Shown here: positions 47,526-57,885 of the stretch, in pieces
Layout: each line of letters opens with the position of its first letter
Numbering within the stretch: position 1 is the stretch's first letter
DNA from: Norana najaformis
Lineage: Eukaryota; Annelida; Clitellata; Crassiclitellata; Hormogastridae
Direction: 5' to 3'
Length of the DNA stretch: 64,000 nt
Assembly: GCA_964023275.1 (NCBI GenBank)
Contig: OZ029913.1
Span: 51,591,509 to 51,655,508, forward strand
Program-made: the position numbers and the translations under genes
Notes under the pieces: model-generated
What the model was told of the DNA's origin: nothing
Database searches by the model: none
The model's input: the letters and a program-made list of their open reading frames with translations, nothing else

Positions 47526-48299
47526 AGCTAGGCTTTCAAAAGCTGTATTTAAACCTGTAGGCTTATGTGCGAACTGGTTGCTACTTTTAGGTTATTAAGT
47601 AAGTTATACTTTTTTTGTGAGACGCACTGGCAGTGAAACAACATTGGGTGCGCAACTAGCTTAGACTTCTTAGCTGCCGCTGCTTATGGAATTTAGTACT
47701 AAATACATATTTATATTTTTCATAGTATTTTGAAACAACGGAGCACGCTTTTTCATTAAATTGTGTTAACAGTTCAGAATAGGTCATTATGTGATATATC
47801 GACATAGAGGCTTATAGGCTTAGCTTTAAAGACGATAACAATTGGAGTTGTTTTTGCACAGCGGTCGGTATGTTCCCAATTCTTTTATTGTTGCACCTGT
47901 TAGGAAGAATTAAAATGCCTGCGAGAGAAACAAAACGTAGGCCTACCTGAATGAGAAATCGCTGTGAAAAGTCGATCCTTCCGAAGTTATGACTCGCAGA
48001 GTGTCATACTATCCGAACTGGCTTAATATTGTAGGACGAAGACAATAGTAGCAGGGCTAGGTCTTATTTACTGGTAGCTCTGCTATATATGTAACTATCA
48101 CACAAAGTCCTATGAGCATGATCTCCCCCAAGTATTGAGCTCTTCCTTTAGATAGATAGGCGCCTAATGCACCGCGAAGGGTAATCGGTAGCTGATTGGC
48201 ACGGACACGCTTCGATTCGCACGACAGCTACTGAGGTGGACTCACAAGGTACCATTTGGTTCGGAAATATTTGGTCAGCATTTCTAATTATTTTGTTTC
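47526..48299. other. Spacer, no gene recognised
   Basis: AT-rich DNA with short frames only. One TAGGCCTA octamer at 47938-47945. Confidence 0.4.
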
Positions 48300-48496
48300 T
48301 TACATGCAGCCATAGACCGCTCTCGACTTCGGTACACGACAGGTTAATTTCACTTGGAAGGCCGGCCTTTGAAGTTGTAACGATTGCCTTAAGTTCTGAG
48401 CAAACACTATTCGCAACATTCAATGAAGAAGTTCGGACATTCTTCTATCTACACAGAAATCAAAGATGTTTGATCGCAGTGACTCCATTTCGCTAA
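48300..48496 (+). other. Exon-like open stretch, unidentified
   Basis: A good acceptor (ttgtttcttacatgcag) is followed by an open frame to a TAA at 48494-48496, with a balanced residue mix including PAFEVVTIALSSEQTLFATF. No domain is recognised and no partner exon was found. The opposite strand is also open for about 90 codons, so the strand is uncertain. It may be a relic exon or chance. Confidence 0.2.
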
Positions 48497-48499
48497 TGA

Positions 48500-50155
48500 A
48501 CTCCGGGGTCACATTTGTACGTGAAACGCGTAAGAACCGCGACTCTTACTTTCCAGTAGCAGATAGCCGTCTGTATGTGCAGCTGTCTGTGTCTGTGACT
48601 GAAGTGTGTATCTATTCCCTATATTCAGGTCTACGCATTCAAACCCACTGTCATCGAGTTCGTTCGTTCGTTCATTTAGTCCGGTATCGGCGTATTTAAT
48701 GTCCGAATTGCTGTGCATCACGTGATTGCAGTTGTTGGAATGCGCTTAAGCCGAACGATCCTTCAATCCAAGGGGAACACACCCCAATGTGAGTGAGTGA
48801 GTGTAAACAAGGCCGTAATTAATTTGACGAATTTTTGCTAGATCTTTTCTAGCCGTCAGGACTTTTGATGACTAGGGCTATTTTGTAGGCCCCTATTGTC
48901 TACATTTCTGCCATTTCTTTGTCAACGGCAATTTTGGCTCAGCACAAGTTTTACGACCTTTTCATTAGTTTTCTTGCTTACTTACAGTTTTTCTCGACCT
49001 TCCAAATAGCATTCGTAACTTTTTTATTGCTCAAGATTTTTAAAAACTTTTTAGTAGGCAACCATCGCCCAAATCAGACCAAACCAAACTCAATGGCATG
49101 TCCTCCAAACAGAGGAGTCGATCATAATGGTGCCCCTGGGTCCCGCAATATTTTGAGCATAGGGGCCCGGCCATTGGTTGGGCGGCGGAAATATTTTAGC
49201 TGTAAAATCGGAAACTGTGGACTGTTCTAATTCTTCGCTTTAAGACGCTAGTAAACAATGCCAATCCATAATTTCCAATTGTACCTCTCTAGGTATTGCT
49301 GTCTACGCCTACCTTTGCTTAGGTAGACAAACGGACAGACAGAAAGACACATATATGAGTATGTTCTATATAAGTAGGCCTACATAGGCTCCCTATGTAC
49401 TTATAATTATACGCAGATCGACCAAGCGAACTGAGTCACAGGCAGTCATCAGAAACACAGACTATCATCCATACAGGTCGCCAGAATGACAGATCTAGCA
49501 AGATTTGAAAGAACCCAGAAAAATTAATGGAATACAGGGCAGACAACTCACCCTCACTGCTCACTGCCATCTGTATGTCATCTTTGACCAGTCAGGCAGT
49601 AGGGGTGTTAGCCGACGCGCTAACTTAGTTTCTTCAGCTATAAAACTATATACCTGTACATTATGTACATATGGTTTTGTAATTAGAGGTGGGTACATAT
49701 ATATACCTGTATTAGTATAGTCGCCCTTTATAATTATGAACCCCACACAGTCCCTGCATCGCTAGCCAAAGAAAGCTCCATTTCTTTAACGTAGGCCCCT
49801 ACGAGTATAAGGTTTTGTTGATTTAGAACAAATAACATTTTACAGACACACTGCGTTCTGATTTGCTGATACGAACAATGGATAAATTTTTTTATAAAAC
49901 GGAAACATCCAGATGACAATATCGATGGTGAAATTGCAGATGTGGAGGTAGGCTCATCAGCTTTTCATCACTGAGTGTAGATGCAATAAGATGAAATTGA
50001 AAGGCGGTTACTAAGTTTTCCAAGGTTCAACTTCATGTATAGAAAAGTTTCATAAGTTGACTCAACTATCCATTCCATCTGTAGGCGTATAGGTAAAAGT
50101 AAAGAATCACTTTATAAGTGGGTTAAACAGCCGCCTCATTGTGTTGACATCTAAG
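48500..50155. other. Spacer, no gene recognised
   Basis: Short frames only; a (gttc)n run near 48658-48676 and several TAGGCCTA octamers (for example 49377-49384). No RNA gene or exon seen. Confidence 0.4.
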
Positions 50156-50159
50156 TATA

Positions 50160-50215
50160 AATAATTAATAAATTTACAGCGCTTTTGGGAGGTTGTGCGA
50201 GGCGCTATATAAATA
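50160..50215. repeat. Hairpin motif with ATTTATATAGCGCC-type arms
   Basis: TAATAAATTTACAGCGCTTT is followed after a short loop by GAGGCGCTATATAAATA. The arms pair imperfectly. This is the same motif as at 38788, 45536 and 46279. Confidence 0.5.
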
Positions 50216-50905
50216 CTGTAGGCCTATTACAATAATATTAAATAAAAATATGATTTTGTTTTCATGTACAAAATCTGCATTTAAGGCAAGTGACTCAACT
50301 GTCTGTTCTGACACTAGAGTGATAAAAACTGAAGTAGATGACAGGTAACCTGAGGCTAAGTTTGTTAGAAGAAGCACAATCAGGAAGAACATTTTCGGGA
50401 AGTTCAATGTTGAATAAACAATTATGTGCTCATACTGCGCTGCTTTAGCATTACTGCCATACTGTTCATAACTGTAGCGTAGGCCTAAGTTGACATCCAC
50501 TATAAATAATAGTAGCGACATTTCTCATTGTTTGTCTATTGAGCTGTTGGGCTTTATGTCTGCCTGCATTAGGCCTACTTCCTGACCCCTATGCCAGAGG
50601 CTTTGCCTCTGGAACCCAGTAGGAGGTTCGCATCCAGAGCCCCATGATAGGCCCAGGCCCTTCCCCCAATGTTTACGACGGATCGACGCCTCTACCTCCA
50701 AATAAAATCATGCCGTCTGGATCCGCCTCTGAAAGTGAAAGAATGTTTTAAAAATTAAGAGAAAAATGAACCATTCACGGTAGAAGCAAAAGTTTCCTAA
50801 CGTTTTATATAGACAGTAGACCAGAGACGAAGACATGAGAGAGACAGACTAGGCTAAAGAAAAGCTTACACTCAAGCAAAAACTAGGTCTGGATCTAATT
50901 ACAGG

Positions 50906-51068
50906 CAGTGGCGGATTTAGCCATAGGAACGTGTGGGGCTGTTCGCTCCCGCGCCCCTCTTGGTAACATTTCGGCGACCCTCAGACCAGACCCGTGCATG
51001 GTGGACTGCCCTCTGGAAATGCTCTCGCCCCTGCACGCAAGCAATCCTTTTCTCCCAAGCCGCCACTG
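50906..51068. mobile_element. hAT-like MITE, inverted copy
   Basis: 163 bp from CAGTGGCGGATTTAG to GCCGCCACTG. The interior reads as the reverse complement of the copies at 37509 and 56466 (GACCCGTGCATGGTGGACTG, CTCTGGAAATGCTCT). Flanks share only ATTA, so the target duplication has decayed. Confidence 0.72.
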
Positions 51069-51153
51069 ATTAGGCCTATAGGGCTAGGCCTATATGTAGT
51101 TTAAGCAGTGGCATTTCGCAGACCCTGCCCCAACGATTTTGTTTCGATCAATC

Positions 51154-51416
51154 CAGTGGCGGATTTACTGTAGGGACAAACGAGGCTATGGCCTATGAGC
51201 GGCATATTCCAGAGGGCGGCAAAACTTAAAACTTGCAAAATTAAAATTAAATTTAAAATTGCGGGCGAGACGACAATAAACATTGGCCTAATTATATGAA
51301 TATTATACGGGCTGCTATACGACGCAGCATCTTGCCAGGCTCTGACTTTGGAATCTAAATATTAGGGGCGTCAAAAACCTTGGCCTAGGGGCAGCAGATT
51401 GTTAAATCCGTCCGGG
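51154..51416. mobile_element. Related hAT-like element, diverged
   Basis: Starts CAGTGGCGGATTTACTGTAG and ends TTAAATCCGTCCGGG, an imperfect inverse of the start. The interior is longer and mostly unlike the 165-bp MITEs. It may be a sister family sharing the same ends. Confidence 0.5.
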
Positions 51417-51492
51417 ATAAATCGTCCGTGAATAAGCTCGTTCCAACGACTGGGCTGTTTTCAATGGGCGATTAAGAAATACGGTTTTTACG

Positions 51493-51531
<39 letters not shown>
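51417..51531 (+). mobile_element. LINE 3'-tail fragment ending in (AT)n
   Basis: CCGTGAATAAGCTCGTTCC and ATTAAGAAATACGG lead to TTTACGATT and then about 17 AT units (51497-51531). The simple tail seems to have been replaced or extended by an AT microsatellite. Confidence 0.6.
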
Positions 51532-51534
<3 letters not shown>

Positions 51535-53539
51535 TGTATGTGAATAGGGCCTACACGTTTTTCTGTATCGAACGATATCTTGACCATGCTCGTTAGGCCA
51601 AGGATTGTATCACCCGTACAAGCTTGACCCTGTGATCGACTGAAGGCTTTTACTGAACGACGTACAGTAAGTCTTAATCAACATATTAACTAGGGCTTTA
51701 AGTGGTTCAAAAGATGCAATCTGTCAGAACCACTACATAAAACGCTTCAGAACGGCCTTGTCCTATCACTTAGGACCCACTCACCAGTATTCAATTGTTA
51801 TTGACAGGGAACTTTTCTCCAAGTGCTTCAGTTCGGTCGGTTCCCACAGTTTAACGACATCTTATGGCATCAAAGGCCGTTGACGTTGGTAGGAAAAAAT
51901 TGTGTAACAGTTCTCACTGGAAGACATAGTAGTACAGCGAATAATTTTCTCCACTTAGATGAAAACTTCAAATTTCTTGTTTAAATATTTGCTACTACCA
52001 GCAAGTTCTGCACTCATGTCCCCTTCAGCCAGGCTTCTCACGCCACAGCCTTCACCGCGACCGCTGCGACTTCCCTACTCGTCCCCGCATGGGTCCGAAG
52101 GCTACACTGCGGCGACGGTCCGCTATAGAAAAGACGCTCAATCTCCATCCTTTCAGGGCTAGATCGGCCGTTGATTCTGCGAGCTGTTACACACTCCTTA
52201 GCGGATTTCGATTTCCATGGCCACCGTCCTGCTCAAGTAGTCGAACTGGAGTGCGTTGGATGTGGAAAGGAGAAACCTGCTAAATGGTTCGCTTACAACC
52301 GATTATAAGGCAGTTTCTAAGTAACATTCGTCATCGCCACCCGTTTGAAGGTGCGCCACGGAGTTTTATCGTAGTAGCCTAAGTATAGGCTGCCTATGGA
52401 CCGTTCTAGTCTGCGATATAAATCTCGGAACTAGCACCCGGATGCGTTTTGTGGTTGGCGACAGTGGGAGGAGGGTGACGGGTCGATACATGGTCAGCGT
52501 TCAACCGTCATCCATTCAGGGCTAGACCGGCCGAAGGGCCCACATCAACGGCGGGCCATTAGTTGCCTCAAGTGGCACGAAACAGGTCGTTTAGGGCCCA
52601 TTGAACATGGCCGTCAGGGAAATTGTCTGAATCAATGAGGGAAGTTCTGACCTACCCCTACAAATTGCATTTTGACTATAATCACAGTTGTGATTCATTG
52701 TGTACCAAAGTGACTAGACCATAAAAAAGTTTGGGCTGTTTGGGGTTTCTGTGATAATAAATGGGGCTAAAGATAAAAACAAAACTTGCTAAATGACAAT
52801 ATAGTCTGTGAAAATTGAAGTTCACGCGAGTTTTTAAAAATTAATATAGCAAAATAAAAGACTAATCCACAACAATAAGATTTTTACATGGCTACATAAA
52901 GTCGAAGAGTTTGCCCATTGGCAGTGATGTTTTTCTCTCCACTTCCATGTGCAAATCATAAATTGCTGACCATTTTTGGGATTGCTTTGGTCAATTTCAA
53001 AGTTCCCCCTGCAAGAAAACCATGTCATAATACTATGTTCTTCAAGTATCTCTTAGCTTGGTCCCTCTCATTCATACTTCTGGGGCACTAAAATCCGTCA
53101 ACTTGCAAGTGTATTATAGAATTCCACTTTGACAGAAGAATTCTCATTCCATTCCAAGACTACACAGAACTGTAACAGATTCTAAATTGCAAACAAAGTG
53201 CTTAGCTTTCATCATCTGGTAGTTCAATCACAGGGCAAAAATTTCACAGGTATTCAACGAAATTACTCAGTGAAGATAATAAGACGTGTTACTTCAAATT
53301 AATTAGGCATTTATACAAGAGTGGTAATTAATAAGAGATCACGGCTACTGTTATTAGCCGCTAAAGTACAATTGGAGAACACTTGAATCAAAAAATGCTC
53401 ATAGTGATCATTTTATCCACTTTCTGTGTGGGCTGCGCATACGAATAACATTGACGGAATCGATGACCAAACGACCAACTGAAAAACTACAAACAGTCCA
53501 CAATTGTCAACAGATTGTGTAGCAGCCTAAATATTATGA
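51532..53539. other. Spacer, no gene recognised
   Basis: Includes two similar short blocks with TTCAGGGCTAGA(T/C)CGGCCG (about 52155 and 52515) and no supported coding exon. Confidence 0.4.
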
Positions 53540-53672
53540 CCTCTTTAACCTCTCTGCCTCCTTCCCACAAGCGCTTGAAGACCATTCTGTTTCACGTTGT
53601 CAGGTCAAGAGCACTTCTAATAAGTTTCTCTTGAAGTGGTACTATAGAAAATTTGCAATTACAATTACATGT
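53540..53672 (+). mobile_element. LINE 3'-tail fragment, old copy
   Basis: TCTAATAAGTTTCTCTTGAAG and GTACTATAGAAAATTTGC followed by AATTACAATTACA: the same order of blocks as the CGATTAC-tail family but more diverged. Confidence 0.45.
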
Positions 53673-55029
53673 TTGACACAGTAACAATGATACAAATACA
53701 GAAAACAAAATTTGAATTTACAACACAGCTATTTATATAGCACCAGAAGTTAATTAGGATTAGAGAAATTGTTTATGTACATCAAGCTGCATAAATGGCT
53801 CTTAACTTCATCTCATTCAATCCAGAACAAAATCTTCAAAAATGCAAGAATCCAACATTTACATAAAAACTCAAAAGAAACAAATTAACAGAGATTTGTC
53901 TATGTTTTCTGCTACAATTAGAGACCATTTTCAACATCTCATTGCAGATGCTGGGTAATTTGTCTAAAAAAGTAAAAAAAATTAGACATATTTTAACATT
54001 TATGCAATGTTTGCTACATTTCACCCATTTCGTAAAATGCAAGAAATGAATCATCGAAACAACTTACAGCTGAAAAAGTTCAATTTTATTTCCACAAACG
54101 TGAAAAAGAAAAAGGGAGATACAGCAGAGCGAATTGCAATTCCTGATGTGTACGATTTCAGAACAAATGCAAACATCCACAGAAACTCTCTGGTGATCTT
54201 ATTAATGACACATAACCTATTAGTAGAAGAATTTGAAGCCCACAACCTTGCACAATATCCACAAAGATCCCCCTTTACTGGCATATTCCCTAAATTACAC
54301 TGTCTAGGGAACATTCGAAACACCATTCATGAAACACAAGCAAGAAAGGGTCAAACGTATTCATCGTAAAACCTATCCAATACATATAATTTGCCACAGT
54401 AGCCAAAGGAAGCAGGGTCTGCATTGACACTGTGCTTCTCTAACCAAAAGCACGCTGCCAAGCAATAATATTTCAGCAATAATATTTTGCACAGTTTAAA
54501 TTACGATTTAACAGTGGCTTACACGGGGAAGATGCTGATGGAAATGGCATAGAGAAGGAACACATGATGATTTTCTTGACAACGAGCTGATTGCTTACAG
54601 GGAAAGACTGAACACTTTCACGGAGGCTTGCAGCCACAAGAAATATTTATAAAAACAATAACATACATTTACCACCCATGAAGGCAAATGCAGAGGTAAT
54701 GAATACACTGATGTAAACGTTTACAGAAGGCGATGTCAAAGCAAAAGCCAATCGTCATCAAATATGCCAGGTAAGGTAAAGAAATTACTACTCCAGTTTA
54801 CACAGGCTTCTCTCAACATCAGAACTAGACTAAATAACATGACCCGCTAATAAAAACTTTGGGCTGAAGTGAAAATTGCAATCTAATGAAGGAAAAACCG
54901 TTCCTTAAGGATGACATGGCTTGGCAAAAAATAATCAATTTTGCATCAAAACCAAGCATGAAACCTTGACAAATTGGCAAAAGACGGAAGAGTACAAAAA
55001 AAGGAAATACAACAACCATAAACTTGTAG
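53673..55029. other. AT-rich spacer with one unassigned ORF
   Basis: A 120-codon plus-strand frame at 54007-54369 and an overlapping 91-codon minus-strand frame are open over the same bases. Neither shows a motif, splice context or codon pattern that would favour a gene. Confidence 0.35.
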
Positions 55030-55285
55030 TAGTACGAAGTGTTTGCAACTTCACTTTCCTTAGCCTCAACATGTGAAGACGGGTGACCAGTCCTTTTCCT
55101 TGCCACCTGATCATCCCACCAACAGCGCATGGTTAGTGTATTCATTTTGTAGCTGAGTTTGTTAGGGGGTGTAAGTGGAGCAAAAATCTAAATACCTTCC
55201 TGCCCTGGCAGGGACCTGAACCCTCAACCCTCAACCTCAGTCCATCATGCTAACCATTAGACTATCGCACATACCATGACTATTG
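55030..55285 (-). repeat. tRNA-like SINE, family C
   Basis: The minus strand begins GATAGTCTAATGGTTAGC (A-box-like) and continues to GGGTTCAGGTCCC (B-box-like), then a body shared in part with 41455-41545. The tRNA-like head gives a likely pol III promoter. A 106-codon minus-strand frame here comes from this repeat. Confidence 0.65.
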
Positions 55286-56465
55286 ATCGTTTAAATATGA
55301 AAAGCTAAATGACAAATGTCTGGGAAAACAAGTCCGTACAAAACGTTATAAGTAATATACATCATTCTGTATTCGTAAGGAAATGTTACACTGAAATGTA
55401 AATGCCTTGTTGAGATCAACGGGAGAACAGCATTGAAAAGAGAAGCCTCTGCATATTAGGAGACAAATGAATCTAGAATTAAAGACATAAATTATTAGCT
55501 TCATTTAGAGCATGACATTCCATAGCACAGAAACGTAAGACTCAAAAGGTAACATATTGTTTACAAACTCATTTAACACATGGCCAGAGTCGGAAAAATT
55601 AAAAATTTGGTTTAGTATTGCGTTGGATTAGGCTAACAGTGTAGAATAATTTGACAAAAACTGTATGTTTTATCACAGATGGTAAAAACCTCATAAATTT
55701 CGTAATATATACATCTCCAAGCAAATAATTTCTAAAAATCATCAGTTAAATTTCATATTTTACCTGTCTTGTGCAAATAAAGCAGATGTTTAAATGCAAA
55801 AAGTATTTATATACCCTGAAGTTTAACATGAGATCTACTGAGTGATATATTTGGCATCTCTGTGAAAATTATGCACAGAACTATGCAGAACTGCCTTCCA
55901 AATGCATTTCTCAAACAGTAATTTTTCCAGCTTTGGCCGGGTTATGTTAGGCAAAATTACAATTTAATGGAAGCACATAAACATTCAGGTAAGTTGACAG
56001 AGTATTATGCTTACACTGTGTAAATTTTAGCAACACAACTGATGCACCAAATCTAAAGGAAGGTTTCAAGACGATTAAAGAATCCACTGAAGAATCAAAT
56101 CATAATCTACAGCTGGAATGTAATACACTTGATGTAGTACTCTGTAATGAATGATAACAAATAAGACTAATGATGATAAAGAATAAAGACATTTGCACAC
56201 TTCAGCTATATCAAAGTTATGCTTGGATGAAATGTAGATCATTTTTGGTCAAATATTAACTAGCGTTTTTAAACCGTAAATTCACCATCAGTCACTGAGA
56301 CCTCTACTTTAACAATTACAGAACAAAATGAGCCACAATAAAGCCTTTAATTTCACATGAAGGTAAACAAACTACTAAGTACCAGATATTTAAGGCAAAT
56401 ATGAAAGCAACATCTCTCAACTAAAACCACTGGCCGTACTTGCACCAACTTAAGCTGCTTTCAAA
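55286..56465. other. AT-rich spacer, no gene recognised
   Basis: No frame over 60 codons worth noting and no repeat family recognised. Confidence 0.45.
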
Positions 56466-56620
56466 CAGTGGCAGATCCAGGATTACTTGCACGGGAGCAA
56501 GAGCATTTCCAGAGAGGCACCACATTCTGGCAGTCCATCATGCACGCCTCTAGCCAGAGGGGTGCCGGCGTATAACCAAAAGGAGCATGGGAGGGGAACA
56601 ACTAGCAAAATCCGCCACTG
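56466..56620. mobile_element. hAT-like MITE with intact 8-bp target duplication
   Basis: 155 bp from CAGTGGCAGATCCAG to AAATCCGCCACTG, flanked on both sides by the identical octamer CTTTCAAA (56458-56465 and 56621-56628). An 8-bp duplication and CAGTG ends are the hAT superfamily pattern. No coding capacity; it would need a transposase supplied elsewhere. Confidence 0.88.
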
Positions 56621-56924
56621 CTTTCAAACTCAGTCAACTGCAATGGAAATCATGACCAGAACTTCAGAAACTAATTTGACTATGATTTCGTGATTGGTTT
56701 AAAAATATGAATGCATTGCAACTTGCCATTTGCAGGAAGCCTGAATCTTATATACATCATACACATCACACATATCATAGAAACTACTGCTCTTAGTTCT
56801 CGCAAAACTTGTAACATTTTCCATTTCTGGGTATAGGTTGAGACACTAGGCCTAATGAGGAAATTGTACAGGAACCTGATGAGTGCGGTTTGCATTGATG
56901 GCAACGTCAGAAAGGTTCAGGGTG

Positions 56925-57885
56925 GATAGATGAGTGTGACAGGAATGCAGAATGGCTCCAGACCTGTTCCTACACCCTACGGACAAGATCATGCAGGAGA
57001 CAGCTGAGCAGGGTACCTAGGTGCATGTATCGGGTTGAAGCGTTTAACTGATCCGGACTGTACTGGTGATGTAGCTCTTCTTGCTCAAATGCTGATGATC
57101 CGTTGAGATAATGCAGCCAGAGGCACATAAATTTGGACTAGAAATCAACTGGGCCAGAAAAATCCAGACTACAGTGGACCCCCTGCTCAACTCTGGATTA
57201 CATACAGGTGCCAGATAAAGCATGTTCAGGTGTTCCCCATCCTGGTTCTCACTTTGAGACTGGTGGTACAGAGGCATTGCCATGGAATGCAGAAGCGACC
57301 CACAAATGGGATCTGGAGTACCGGCATTCAGCTGAATACCATATTTTGCCTTTGCAAACCCAGTGTGGTATTCAGTGTTCTGTCTGTCATCCAGTGTGGA
57401 GCTGAGGTCTGGAGACGTTAACCAAGAACCTGGAGGTGAAGCTTTAAAGAGTCGTGCCTAATGAGAATACTGTGCATTCCCTATATGGCTCCAGTCACCA
57501 ACGCAAAGGTCTATCTATGCACGACGCACATCCCAGTGTGGGAAATGATCCAAAGAGGCTGTAACTGTTTAGACACACTGTGCATTGCGACAGTGAACAG
57601 GACCAAACCAGATCTCTGCGAGCTATGATATCCAACCCCAAAGAGGTTGGAGGAGACCAGCTGGACAACCCCGCTGCACATGGACACGAGCAGCGGGGTG
57701 TGACCTGGGCCACTGAGTTTCTGACTGGAGATGAGCTCAAACAAGGGACGGCTGGCAACAAGTGGAAACGGCAAAGCTCCATAGAAGGGCATACTGCAGA
57801 TGACGTTCATGGGTACAAGTTCCTTCTGAAAGACCACTGCAAATATATCACACGTCACTCTCGGACAAATGCTTGACAAACAAGC
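56925..57885 (+). pseudogene. Degenerate RTE-like reverse transcriptase, 3' part
   Basis: Broken frames give TGDVALLAQML near 57060 (normally (F/Y)ADDVALLA), then GLEINWARKIQTTVDPLLN near 57130 (normally GL.IN..KT...), then CGAEVWRR near 57400 (normally YG.E.W) and more decayed text to about 57880. The motif order is that of RTE-type or related non-LTR polymerases, distinct from the L2-like copies on the left. Stops and frameshifts are frequent. The minus-strand 122-codon frame at 57511-57879 is its shadow. Confidence 0.7.

Noticed and set aside
54007-54369. 120-codon plus-strand ORF
   Set aside because: Antisense frame open over the same bases, Lys/Asn/His-rich as expected of A-rich DNA; no motif.
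55200-55285. Possible tRNA gene on the minus strand
   Set aside because: tRNA-like boxes without a convincing cloverleaf, followed by a repeated body; treated as SINE family C.
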